Part shown: in pieces, positions 49,638 to 59,037 of the stretch
Layout of the letters: each line of letters opens with the position of its first letter
Position numbering within the stretch: position 1 is the first letter of the stretch
From: CAYVOV01 sp964453525
GTDB lineage: Bacteria; Chloroflexota; Dehalococcoidia; Dehalococcoidales; UBA2162
Reading direction: 5' to 3'
NCBI GenBank assembly: GCA_964453525.1
Contig: CAYVOV010000021.1
Location: 1 to 64,000, forward strand
Length of the DNA: 64,000 bases
Position numbers and translations under genes: made by a program
Notes under the pieces: model-generated
Database searches by the model: none
Told to the model about the DNA's origin: nothing
The model's input: only the letters and a program-made list of their open reading frames with translations

Positions 49638-50369
49638 TTATCCGTTTTTCTCTTGAGTTTGTAATATTTCTTTTCGTAATCCTTCAATCTGAGCAGTAAG
49701 ATTGTGGATTGCTTTCTCCTGACCATCTTTTGTTCTGACAAGGAAGGAAGCCAAGTTAGCAGTAAAGCCGCTGAAAAAGGCGATACCGCCCACCATCAAA
49801 ACATAGCCAACAGCCCTCCCGGCTGTAGAAACCGGTACCATGTCACCGTAGCCGACAGTGGTGATAGTGGTCATAGACCACCAGAGAGCATCGGGGAAAG
49901 AATGAATGGAGGCATTTTCGCCACCTTCTACCGAAGCAACTATCGTGGCTGATATTATTACAAGGCCAATCCCATAGACAAGCAGGAAGTCCAGGTTTAC
50001 CAGTCTTCTTGCGCCAATCCAGGCACGAGAACCGAAGATAAGTATGCGGAGGATTCGCAGCGGTCTGAGGAATGGTACAACAACTACCAGCACTTCAAGC
50101 CAGTGTCTTTTCAGGTAAGTTAAGCGGTTAGGAGCAACCACAATTTTTATTGCCAGATCTATGGCGAACAGCGCCCAGATGAACGTATCCAGGGTGATGA
50201 AAACCGCCTCATCTGAAGGTGAAAGTTTCCATAGGAGAGGACCTATAAGGAGCGGAATCATAACGAAAGAGAGAATTAGCAGGGGCAGCTCTGTCATCCG
50301 CTCGATGCGGTGTAATAATTCCTCCCGTTTATTAATATCAGGAGTATGGACAGTTAATAGCTTCTTCAT
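49638..50369 (-). CDS. Voltage-gated-type potassium channel, six-helix
   Basis: A 243-residue protein with six transmembrane helices. The fourth carries arginines every third residue (LRPLRILRILIFGSR), a voltage-sensor pattern. The pore has TTITTVGYGDMVP, the K+ selectivity filter. A short C-terminal coiled coil (IHNLTAQIEGLRKEI) may aid tetramer assembly. A longer upstream frame exists, but AAGGAG before ATG 50369 fixes the start. It follows treY by 56 bases. Coupling of a K+ channel with trehalose synthesis genes suggests an osmotic-stress link, which is inference. Confidence 0.9.
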   Translation of the reverse strand: MKKLLTVHTPDINKREELLHRIERMTELPLLILSFVMIPLLIGPLLWKLSPSDEAVFITLDTFIWALFAIDLAIKIVVAPNRLTYLKRHWLEVLVVVVPFLRPLRILRILIFGSRAWIGARRLVNLDFLLVYGIGLVIISATIVASVEGGENASIHSFPDALWWSMTTITTVGYGDMVPVSTAGRAVGYVLMVGGIAFFSGFTANLASFLVRTKDGQEKAIHNLTAQIEGLRKEILQTQEKNG

Positions 50370-50425
50370 TGTATCTTCTCCTTCATAACGAATCTCACCG
50401 TAAAAGAGAAATATATCGGTTCTAA

Positions 50426-52795
50426 CTAAATATTTTTCAGCAGGGCAACGGGGAGTGAATGAAAAATGCTGGCTAAAGGAAGCTCCCATCCTCCGGCCGG
50501 TAATTTTATTTGTTCTCCGGTAAGAACGTTTTCCCACTGTGTGGGAGAGTCAACCGGTAGGGTCAGCCTGCAATTTGCCCATACTTCATCACCGTAGAGT
50601 GAACCCTCTAACCGGACAAGCCCGGAAAATAGTCTGGGAACGACAGTTATTATCCACACTTCGTTCTTGCATCTGGCAAATGCGCAGATGTTTTCTCGGT
50701 TCGCACCTCCAATCTTCAGCGGAACATACTGCCCGTTCTGAAATACATCTTTGCAGTCGTTGCGGATGGTCAGGGATTTATGGGTCAGGTATAGTTTTAT
50801 CCTGCCATCTTCCCAGGAGTCGAGTATTTGTCTAACCAGTGACGCTCGATCCTGCTTCTCTTGCCGGGTAAGTTCCACAAGCATATCGGCACGTTTCTCG
50901 AAATCGACCGGCCGTCTATTGTCGGGGTCGACCAGGCTGAAGTCCCACAGTTCTGTTCCCTGGTAGAAATCGGGGACGCCGGGGGAAGTAACTTTTAGTA
51001 GGACCTGGGCGAGCGAGTTCAACGCTCCATAGTAAGCAATCCGTTTTTGAAATCGGCGGAAATCATCAAGAAAAACATTTTTCCTTGAATCGTCAAGGAT
51101 ATATTCAATAAAGCGGACAATAGCGTCCTCATAATCTTTGTCGGGATTCACCCAGCTTGTCCGGGACTTGGCTTCTTTGACCGCCTTCAGCATATAATAC
51201 TTCAGGCGCTGCTCAAAGTTCGGTATTTCACCATCGTCCAGAGGCCAGGCGCCGAGCATCGTCTGATAAAGCAGTATTTCAGTGTCAGGCTCAGGTACCG
51301 ACGAACCTTTCACCCTGAGCTTTCCGGAAGCATTCCACTGTTCCCAACGGATAAGGTGTTCCTCCCATTCCGCAGGTATCTCAGAGAGTACATTAATTCT
51401 TGCCCTGACATCTTCGCTCCGCTTGGTATCGTGGGTACTGGAGGCGTTCATAGTGTGAGGCACGTGCTCCATACGGCTTAGATTGAAGTCATGGAATTTG
51501 TCGACGGGGAATCCATTACTGTCGGGGACTCCGCCTACCTCGTTGAGCGAGATAAGGCGGCTATAATTGTACAGGGCGGTATCTTCAACTCCCTTGGCCA
51601 TGATGGCACCTGTAAGCTGCTGCCAGCGAAGGATGAATTGCAGCCATAACTGCCTTTTGGCACCGGGAATGGCAACCGGCAAGTCGAGGTAAAACATCTG
51701 TTTCAGGAATGCCAGCGTGCTGTCATCTATTGGACTGATATGATTCTGGACTTCCCGAAAAGTATGTTCAAGGTATTCTCTATCTGGAGGCGATATTCTT
51801 TGAGCCCGGGTATAAGTACGGTAGACAGGCAGGCAAGCGGTTATTTCAATTAATAATTCCGCCGCCCCTTCTGGTGATATTGCAGGTGAAAGTCCGGCTT
51901 CATTGACGATACGTGCTAAAAAACGTCCCAGTGCCTTCGTTTCCTCCGAGAACAGTTCGTCCATAACCTGTTTCTTTTTTTCGTAGACAACATCGACGAA
52001 TTTTTCATTCTTTCCGGTAAAGTGGGAGTAGATACCGTCCAGGGTATTAATTCTCTCTCTATCAATGAACAGGGCGTTGACGGTGCTGGCAAACTCGTAA
52101 CCGGTGGTACCGGAGACCGGCCATTCTTCGGGGAGGGTTTCATCAACGGAGAGTATCTTTTCCACCACCACATAGCTGGCATTGTTTGTCTGCTGTCTGA
52201 TAGCTTCCTGCAGCCTTGTTAGATATTCCAGAGGGTCATACAGCCCGTCAATATGGTCAATTCTCAAGCCGGTAACCCTGCCTTCGGCGATGAGGCGCAG
52301 GATAAGCGAATGCATTGCCTGAAAGACTTCTGGGTTTTCGACGCGCATTCCGACCAAATCGCCGATGTCGAAAAAGCGGCGGTAACTGGCGGTATAACCT
52401 TCCATCTTCCCGAAAGCCAGCCAGTCAATATCGAAGAATCCAGCACAGGGAGACTCTTGTCCTTTGTCTAAAAAATCCTGCCACCAGGGATTTTCTTGGC
52501 TGGCTGCCATGTGGTTGGGGACAATATCAAGAAGAAGTCCCATATGGCTGTCTTTCAACGCCCCCGCCAGCTCTTCAAAGTCGACTTCGGTGCCGAGCTC
52601 CAGGTTCAGGGATGTCGGGTCGACTACATCATAACCGTGCAGGCTTCCCTTACGGGATTTTAAAATAGGGGAAGCATAGATATCGGAAATGCCAAGACTA
52701 TGAAGGTAAGGCACCAGTCTGAGAGCTTCTTCAAAGCGGAATCGTCTGTTTAGCTGGAGGCGGTAGGTGGCAACGGGTATCCTCATCTCTGACAT
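50426..52795 (-). CDS. treY: Malto-oligosyltrehalose synthase
   Basis: A 789-residue GH13_26 enzyme. The N-terminus IPVATYRLQLNRRFRFEEALRLVPYL and SDIYASPILKSRKGSLHGYDVVDP are TreY hallmarks. Catalytic regions are LLLDIVPNHMA, GLRIDHIDGLYDP (nucleophile Asp) and VVVEKILSVDETLP (acid Glu). It converts the reducing end of a maltodextrin to a trehalosyl unit, the substrate of TreZ encoded two genes upstream. Its ATG directly follows the GH57 stop codon, so translation is coupled. Confidence 0.93.
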   Translation of the reverse strand: MSEMRIPVATYRLQLNRRFRFEEALRLVPYLHSLGISDIYASPILKSRKGSLHGYDVVDPTSLNLELGTEVDFEELAGALKDSHMGLLLDIVPNHMAASQENPWWQDFLDKGQESPCAGFFDIDWLAFGKMEGYTASYRRFFDIGDLVGMRVENPEVFQAMHSLILRLIAEGRVTGLRIDHIDGLYDPLEYLTRLQEAIRQQTNNASYVVVEKILSVDETLPEEWPVSGTTGYEFASTVNALFIDRERINTLDGIYSHFTGKNEKFVDVVYEKKKQVMDELFSEETKALGRFLARIVNEAGLSPAISPEGAAELLIEITACLPVYRTYTRAQRISPPDREYLEHTFREVQNHISPIDDSTLAFLKQMFYLDLPVAIPGAKRQLWLQFILRWQQLTGAIMAKGVEDTALYNYSRLISLNEVGGVPDSNGFPVDKFHDFNLSRMEHVPHTMNASSTHDTKRSEDVRARINVLSEIPAEWEEHLIRWEQWNASGKLRVKGSSVPEPDTEILLYQTMLGAWPLDDGEIPNFEQRLKYYMLKAVKEAKSRTSWVNPDKDYEDAIVRFIEYILDDSRKNVFLDDFRRFQKRIAYYGALNSLAQVLLKVTSPGVPDFYQGTELWDFSLVDPDNRRPVDFEKRADMLVELTRQEKQDRASLVRQILDSWEDGRIKLYLTHKSLTIRNDCKDVFQNGQYVPLKIGGANRENICAFARCKNEVWIITVVPRLFSGLVRLEGSLYGDEVWANCRLTLPVDSPTQWENVLTGEQIKLPAGGWELPLASIFHSLPVALLKNI

Positions 52796-55222
52796 TCAAA
52801 CCACCCGCATAGATAGTTGGTTCCCCAGGGAGATAAATCGGTCAAGCCAGCTTCTAGCTGCTTCGTCACCCTGTGCTGCTCTTTGCTGAAACCCGGGATA
52901 AACAGACTCAAGCAGTCTGTCATACAGGTTCTGCACTTTCCAGAGGTCTACCTGGAACGGCAAAGTCGGCAACATTTCAGCAGCATTGTGTAATTCAGTC
53001 AATATTTCCATATTGTCCGGTGCATTGACCAGCCTGATTATCATTCCTTCAAGGTTGTTTTGCAGCAGGTAGCTCAGTCCCTCTGTGTCGAGTTCTACAG
53101 CCCAGGTCTGCGTCTCATCAAGAAGGCTTTTAATGCGCTCTGTGTCCAGAATATCAGATGATATTGCCTTGCGGAGACCGTCATTCAGAATAAACTCGGC
53201 GGCAGACTGAAAGCTTTTAGGAACAGGATAACCAAGCTCGGCAAGGAAACGCATCGGCGGGTAGTGATGCTCGTATACCTGATAATAAGCTGCTTCAATC
53301 TCAGATATTGCTGATTCCAGGATGTTATCCAGCACCTTTCTCTGCTCATCAAGGAACAGGTCCTTAAGAGAATATGTAGATATGCCAAAATGTTTGTCCA
53401 GTAAACGGATGACCTCGGGAAAATCGCTGATGGTGCAGGCATGAGTTGTTTCTGTGGACATATTCTGGTATGCCTCTTCGCCCTGGTACTGCCGGACACC
53501 AGCATTGATATTGTGGTCGCCGAAGTGTAGGACGCCAAAACTTACTGAAGCATGCTCATTTGTGATAATAGAAGTAACATCAGCCCATCCTGCTGCCAGT
53601 CTATTTTTGCCGCACTCTGCGGTCTGGTAGTCTTTAACGTCAACGTTGTAGCAGAAAATCTTGGCCTGGTCTCCATAGTCTTCGAACAGCGAGCTTACCG
53701 CAAAGTGAGCGGTGACTTTTATCAGGTCGACCATCGCCGGATTAACGAATTTTTCATAGATGCGGCGGCCATCACCGTGCTGCCGAAGGTTGCTTTTAGC
53801 CATTTCGAGGTGTTCCAGGAAATGCTGTTCGGTATCGTTTCCGAAAAGCTCCTGCGCCAGTTGTACCGCCCTGCCAGCATACTGGATAACCTGTACCGTT
53901 TCAATACCGGAAAGCTCATCAAAATACCAGCCGCAACTTGTGTACATCAGCATTGTATGGCGTTGAAGTTCAAGCAACTTGAGAACCTTGACCGTCTCTT
54001 CTTCACTCAGCTCACGGGTGCGGTGCTGTTCCATGAACTTCTGGATATTCTCTGGTGAACGGTCGAGGATTACTTCAATATAATCGTTACGGGTAGCCCA
54101 GGGGTCATTCAGAAATTGAGCAGCCTGTTCCTGGTATCTGCCAGTTAGATAATCGCGAAGCCAGTCCATTGCCTCACGCAGTGGAGCCCGCCAGGCCTGG
54201 TTCCACTTCGGATTTCTTCCAGCATTACAGCCGCAGTCATTCCGCCATCGCTCGATGCCATGACTGCAACTCCAGGAGGTGTTTTCTATGATTTCGACTT
54301 GGTGCGTGGGCGGGTGTTTTTCCAGATATTCGCCGTAGTTTGTAATCCGTGCCAGATTATTAGCTTCAATGTAATCAATAGCATATGCCAGAGCCATATC
54401 GGCAAAGCGGTGGTGATGTCCGTAGGTCTCCCCGTCGGTGGCAATGTGGACAAGCTGGGGGCTGGCGCTCTTTGCATTGAAGGCGCCAGTCAGGCGGTTG
54501 GCAAAAGTTTCACCGCTTTTCAAAAGGTCTTCAAAAGCAAGTTCATTGGAGATAGGACCATTGTAGAAGAAGATGACCATCTTTCTTCCCGTTGAAAGGT
54601 CTATTTCATATGGCATAGTCGGGTCGATACTGGCATCGGGGACGTCTTTCCAGGCATCGGTACCAATCTGGCGTACACGTCTGGCCTGGTGGGGGGCAAG
54701 GATAGTGAACCTGATTCCCTGTTCCGCTATAATATCCAGCGTTTCAAGGTCAACGGCAGTCTCGGGCAGCCACATGCCTTCCGGTCTCCGTCCGAAACGG
54801 TGCTCGAAGTCCCTTATACCCCAGAAAACCTGGGTGTATTTATCCTGACGATTGGCCAGCGGCATTATCATGTGGCTGTAGGCCTGCGCCATCGCTGAGC
54901 CGTGTCCAGAAAGATTCTGCTGGCTCATCCGGTCGGCATCAAGAATTCCCTGATAGGTATCGGGAGACTTTTCTTTCAACCAGGAAAGCAGGGTAGGCCC
55001 GAAATTGAAACTGATTTTCGTATAATTATTCACTATTCGGGTGATGAAGCCTTCACTATCGAGAATTCGTGAAGCGTTATTTGGAGCGTAACACTCATCT
55101 GTTATTCTTTCATTCCAGTCATGATAGGGATAAGCAGAGTCCTGCATCTCCACGTACTCCAGCCAGGCGTTTTCCCGGGGAGGCTGGTAGAAGTGACCGT
55201 GAATACAGACATATTTTTCCAT
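52796..55222 (-). CDS. Glycoside hydrolase family 57 protein with DUF3536
   Basis: An 808-residue protein opening with YVCIHGHFYQPPREN, the GH57 N-terminal motif. The nucleophile region is GMWLPETAVD (Glu) and the acid/base region HIATDGETYGHHH (Asp). The second half is the DUF3536 helical region. GH57 enzymes include amylopullulanases, 4-alpha-glucanotransferases and branching enzymes; this DUF3536 subgroup is uncharacterised as far as I know. Sitting between treZ and treY with stop-start contact on both sides, it probably acts on the same alpha-glucan. Confidence 0.9.
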   Translation of the reverse strand: MEKYVCIHGHFYQPPRENAWLEYVEMQDSAYPYHDWNERITDECYAPNNASRILDSEGFITRIVNNYTKISFNFGPTLLSWLKEKSPDTYQGILDADRMSQQNLSGHGSAMAQAYSHMIMPLANRQDKYTQVFWGIRDFEHRFGRRPEGMWLPETAVDLETLDIIAEQGIRFTILAPHQARRVRQIGTDAWKDVPDASIDPTMPYEIDLSTGRKMVIFFYNGPISNELAFEDLLKSGETFANRLTGAFNAKSASPQLVHIATDGETYGHHHRFADMALAYAIDYIEANNLARITNYGEYLEKHPPTHQVEIIENTSWSCSHGIERWRNDCGCNAGRNPKWNQAWRAPLREAMDWLRDYLTGRYQEQAAQFLNDPWATRNDYIEVILDRSPENIQKFMEQHRTRELSEEETVKVLKLLELQRHTMLMYTSCGWYFDELSGIETVQVIQYAGRAVQLAQELFGNDTEQHFLEHLEMAKSNLRQHGDGRRIYEKFVNPAMVDLIKVTAHFAVSSLFEDYGDQAKIFCYNVDVKDYQTAECGKNRLAAGWADVTSIITNEHASVSFGVLHFGDHNINAGVRQYQGEEAYQNMSTETTHACTISDFPEVIRLLDKHFGISTYSLKDLFLDEQRKVLDNILESAISEIEAAYYQVYEHHYPPMRFLAELGYPVPKSFQSAAEFILNDGLRKAISSDILDTERIKSLLDETQTWAVELDTEGLSYLLQNNLEGMIIRLVNAPDNMEILTELHNAAEMLPTLPFQVDLWKVQNLYDRLLESVYPGFQQRAAQGDEAARSWLDRFISLGNQLSMRVV

Positions 55223-57064
55223 TTAGGTCTCCTTGATAAACAATACGAATTGCCATGGAGTAAGGGTAACCGTTGCTTCTCCGCTGGATTTGAGCTTTTC
55301 CGGGATGGTGGTGCCGTTTCCCTGCCAGCGTTCCTCCGCCGAATCCAGGCTCTTAAGCCAGTACCCCGGCGGCAGAGGTATTCCGGCTGTTGCGGTATCC
55401 TGATTCAGGCTAGAAATAGTGACTGTCTCGTTATTTTCGCTCTGGCGGTGGATATAAAGAAGCCTATCTTTTTCGAAACCTTTAACTTCCAGGTTCTCCT
55501 TACTGAGCCGGGACAAGGACGGTGTTTCTTTGCGAAGACGAATCAGCTCTTTGTGAAAATCAAAAAGTACCCGGTGATGTCCCTGCTCTTTGAGTTTGTG
55601 GTCTATTTTAGCAAGGGAAAAAGTGGCTTCTGCCTGCGGGTCGGGCATTTCGCCCTCCCACTGGAAAGTGGCAAATTCTTCACGGCGTCCCCTGCGTGTT
55701 GCCTCGATTAACTCGGGGTCGGAGTGGTTGACAAAAAAGGGAAACGGTGCCGTCTCGCCGTATTCTTCGCCCATAAAGAGCAGGGGTACAAACGGCGATA
55801 GCAGGACAATACCTGCCGCCAGCTTGAGTGCCTCAAGTGAAATAATCCGGCTCAAGCGGTCACTCTTCGCCCGGTTGCCCACCTGGTCATGGTTCTGGGC
55901 GAAGACAACGAAGCGTTCTGCCGGGATATCTCTCGAGGAAGTGCCATGTCTCCTCTGGCGATAGTGCGAAAACTCGCCAGAATAGACAAAACCTTCCCGG
56001 AATGCCTTGACCAGGTGTCCCAATTGCCCGTAGTCCTGATAGTAGCCGGTATGGTCGCCGGTCAGCAGGGTATGGAGGGAGTGATGAAAATCATCATTCC
56101 ACTGGGCATCCAGGCCGTAGCCGCCCAGCTCCCGTGCCCTGATAAGGCGGACATTATCGGCAGAGCTTTCGCCGATAAGATAGGCTTTCCGTCCCAGCGT
56201 CTTCACCTGCCGGTGAAATTCAGTGGCAAGCTGCTCTATGAAAACATACGGCGTGTTGTCCAGTATGACATGGAGGGCATCCATACGGAAGGCATCGATA
56301 TGAAACTCGGTCAGCCAGTAAAGGATATTTTCAATGAAAAGGCGGCGTACCTCGTCGCTATGAGGACCATCGAAGTTAAGGGCGGCTCCCCATGGTGTCC
56401 TGTAGCGGTCGGTAAAATAGGGTCCGAAATCAGCCAGGTAGTTACCTTCGGGGCCGATATGGTTGTAAACGACATCCAGGACCACTGCAAGTCCCTTCCG
56501 GTGGCAGGCATCCACCAGCTGCTTCAGTCCATCCGGTCCGCCGTAGGAGTTCTGCACGGCAAATGGGTAAACGCCGTCATAGCCCCAGTTCCGGTCTCCC
56601 GGAAACTGGTTAACCGGCATAAGCTCAACCGCCGTAATACCTAAATCTTTAAGTTCGCCGAGATACGGAATAATGGCAATAAAGGTTCCTTCGTCAGTAA
56701 ATGTACCTGTGTGCAATTCATAAATAATATATTTATCCAGGGGAAGTCCGGCCCAATCACTGTCCGTCCACCTAAAATCCGATTTTGCTACCTGAGAAGG
56801 TCCGTGGACGCCCTGCGGCTGGAAGCGTGATGCCGGGTCGGGGCGTTCTTTGCCCCTATCCAGGCGGTAATAATAAAGAGCACCGGGTCTAATTCCATCA
56901 ATAACTGAATGGTGGTAACCCTTAGCACTTCTCTCCATAGGTATGATAAGTTCTACAGGAAAAGTAATGTGCACTTCCACCTTTTCAGCGAAGGGTGCCC
57001 AGACAATAAACTGGCATCGGTCATTACTCAGGTATGTTGAACCAAGGTGGTTTTCCTCGTTCAC
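55223..57064 (-). CDS. treZ: Malto-oligosyltrehalose trehalohydrolase
   Basis: A 613-residue GH13_10 enzyme with an N-terminal CBM48-like domain (CQFIVWAPFAEKVEVHI). Catalytic blocks are VVLDVVYNHIGPEGNYL, FRMDALHVILD (nucleophile Asp), YLIGESSADN (acid Glu) and FAQNHDQVGNRA. It releases trehalose from maltooligosyl-trehalose made by TreY. Start overlaps glgB's stop by four bases and its own stop abuts the GH57 start, giving tight coupling. Confidence 0.93.
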   Translation of the reverse strand: MNEENHLGSTYLSNDRCQFIVWAPFAEKVEVHITFPVELIIPMERSAKGYHHSVIDGIRPGALYYYRLDRGKERPDPASRFQPQGVHGPSQVAKSDFRWTDSDWAGLPLDKYIIYELHTGTFTDEGTFIAIIPYLGELKDLGITAVELMPVNQFPGDRNWGYDGVYPFAVQNSYGGPDGLKQLVDACHRKGLAVVLDVVYNHIGPEGNYLADFGPYFTDRYRTPWGAALNFDGPHSDEVRRLFIENILYWLTEFHIDAFRMDALHVILDNTPYVFIEQLATEFHRQVKTLGRKAYLIGESSADNVRLIRARELGGYGLDAQWNDDFHHSLHTLLTGDHTGYYQDYGQLGHLVKAFREGFVYSGEFSHYRQRRHGTSSRDIPAERFVVFAQNHDQVGNRAKSDRLSRIISLEALKLAAGIVLLSPFVPLLFMGEEYGETAPFPFFVNHSDPELIEATRRGRREEFATFQWEGEMPDPQAEATFSLAKIDHKLKEQGHHRVLFDFHKELIRLRKETPSLSRLSKENLEVKGFEKDRLLYIHRQSENNETVTISSLNQDTATAGIPLPPGYWLKSLDSAEERWQGNGTTIPEKLKSSGEATVTLTPWQFVLFIKET

Positions 57065-59037
57065 TTCTTGTGTCTCCTGCTCTTAAAGCAAACTATTGCT
57101 AGCGGCGGCAGTATGATTTCAATAGAATAAGGGCGGCCATGCTGTGGCTTTTTTCTGGCTCTCAAACTCGCCGGGTTGCCCTGTCCGCTGCCGCCATACC
57201 CAACAGCATCGCTGTTTAATAACTCTCTCCATACTCCACCCCGTGGTACTCCGATTTGATAGACGGGGTAGGTCGTCGGAGTAAAGTTGCAGACAGTAAG
57301 AATGATATCATCCGTTGTTTTGCCTTTGCGAATGAAGCTGATAACGCTCTGAAGGGCATCACTGGCGTCAATCCATTCAAAACCTTCCGGTTCACAGTCG
57401 AGTTCATAAAGTGCCGGTTCACTCCGGTAAAGTTTGTTCAGAGCCTTTAGCCAGTTGAAAATATCGGCGTGCCGCTGGTACTGAAGAAAATCCCAGTCCA
57501 GGCTTGTATCATGGTTCCATTCCTTCCACTGTGCCAGTTCCGCACCCATAAAAAGCAGTTTTTTCCCCGGCTGGGTATACATATAACCCAGCAGCAATCT
57601 GTAATTGGCAAACTTCTGCCAGTCATCGCCGGGCATCTTTCCCAATAGCGAACCCTTTCCATAAACAACTTCATCGTGGGAAAGAGGCAGGACAAAATTC
57701 TCGTTGAAAGCATAGAGCATACGGAAGGTCAAGTCATTGTGATGGTATTTTCTGTGAATGGGGTCGCGGGACATATAGAGTAAAGTATCATGCATCCAGC
57801 CCATATCCCACTTCAGACTGAAACCAAGCCCGCCAAGATAGGTAGGTCTCGAGACCATAGGCCAGGCGGTAGACTCCTCGGCGATAGTCTGGACGTCGGG
57901 GTATTTTTCATAGACCACTTTGTTCAGTTTACGCATGAAGTCGATTGCTTCGAGGTTTTCTCTCCCACCGTACTTGTTTGGAATCCATTCTCCTTTTTTC
58001 CGGGAGTAATCAAGGTAAAGCATCGAGGCAACTGCATCCACTCGCAGACCATCGGCGTGATACTTATCCAGCCAAAAAAGAGCGCTGCTAATGAGGAAAC
58101 TCTGTACCTCGGGACGTCCGTAATTGAAGATGTAGCTTTTCCAATCGGGATGAAAACCCTTTCTGGGGTCATCATGCTCGTATAAGTGAGTACCATCGAA
58201 AAAACCCAGAGCGTGCTCATCGGCGGGAAAGTGTGAGGGTACCCAGTCGAGAATGACACCGATTCCCTGCTGGTGCAGGTAATCAACCATGTACATAAAG
58301 TCCTGGGGCGTTCCATAGCGGCTGGACGGTGCGAAGTATCCCGTAGTCTGATATCCCCAGGAACCGAAGAATGGATGCTCCATCACCGGCAGGAACTCCA
58401 CGTGGGTGAAGCCAAGCTTAAGGACATGGTCTGCCAGTAAAGGAGCCATCTCGCGGTAAGAAAGAGAGCGATTGCCTTCCCCGGGCACTCTTTTCCATGA
58501 ACCCGGATGTACCTCGTATATAGACAAGGGAGCATTGAGGCTGTTGCGGGCTTGCCGATTCTCCATCCATTCTCTATCTGCCCACCTGTAACTGATATCC
58601 CAGACTATTGAGGCAGTCTTTGGCGATATTTCACTGTAGGAGGCTAATGGGTCAGCCTTATCTACCACATGACCCCTGTAACGGGACTTGATATGGTATT
58701 TATAAATGGCACCCTGGCTTATTCCTGAAACAAAGCCTTCCCAGATTCCAGAACTTCCTCGTTGCTTTAAAGGATGACCGGTCCTGTTCCAGCCGTTAAA
58801 GTCACCGGTAACATATACCTGCCGGGCATCGGGCGCCCAGACGGCAAAGTAAGTGCCTTTTAGACTATCCACCGTGACCGGGTGTGCCCCCAGCTTCTCG
58901 TAAAGCCGCAGATGTGTACCTTCATTGAAATAGTACAGGTCATCTTCGGTTAGCAGAGAAAAAGGTTTCGCCTCCGGCAGTTTTCCTTTCTTTAACTCCG
59001 TGCTATTTATCTTGCCACGTGCCTTTTTCTCTGTCAT
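57061..59037 (-). CDS. glgB: 1,4-alpha-glucan branching enzyme (GH13_9)
   Basis: A 658-residue enzyme. Residues about 30-140 are CBM48 (FAVWAPDARQVYVTGDFNGW). The GH13 barrel has VILDWVPSHFPADEHALGFFDG, DGLRVDAVASMLYLDYSR (nucleophile Asp), TIAEESTAWP (acid Glu) and LPLSHDEVVYGKGSLLGKMPGD. The C-terminus is basic. It makes alpha-1,6 branches in glycogen. The ATG overlaps malQ's stop by one base. No glycogen synthase or ADP-glucose pyrophosphorylase occurs in the window. Confidence 0.95.
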   Translation of the reverse strand: MTEKKARGKINSTELKKGKLPEAKPFSLLTEDDLYYFNEGTHLRLYEKLGAHPVTVDSLKGTYFAVWAPDARQVYVTGDFNGWNRTGHPLKQRGSSGIWEGFVSGISQGAIYKYHIKSRYRGHVVDKADPLASYSEISPKTASIVWDISYRWADREWMENRQARNSLNAPLSIYEVHPGSWKRVPGEGNRSLSYREMAPLLADHVLKLGFTHVEFLPVMEHPFFGSWGYQTTGYFAPSSRYGTPQDFMYMVDYLHQQGIGVILDWVPSHFPADEHALGFFDGTHLYEHDDPRKGFHPDWKSYIFNYGRPEVQSFLISSALFWLDKYHADGLRVDAVASMLYLDYSRKKGEWIPNKYGGRENLEAIDFMRKLNKVVYEKYPDVQTIAEESTAWPMVSRPTYLGGLGFSLKWDMGWMHDTLLYMSRDPIHRKYHHNDLTFRMLYAFNENFVLPLSHDEVVYGKGSLLGKMPGDDWQKFANYRLLLGYMYTQPGKKLLFMGAELAQWKEWNHDTSLDWDFLQYQRHADIFNWLKALNKLYRSEPALYELDCEPEGFEWIDASDALQSVISFIRKGKTTDDIILTVCNFTPTTYPVYQIGVPRGGVWRELLNSDAVGYGGSGQGNPASLRARKKPQHGRPYSIEIILPPLAIVCFKSRRHKK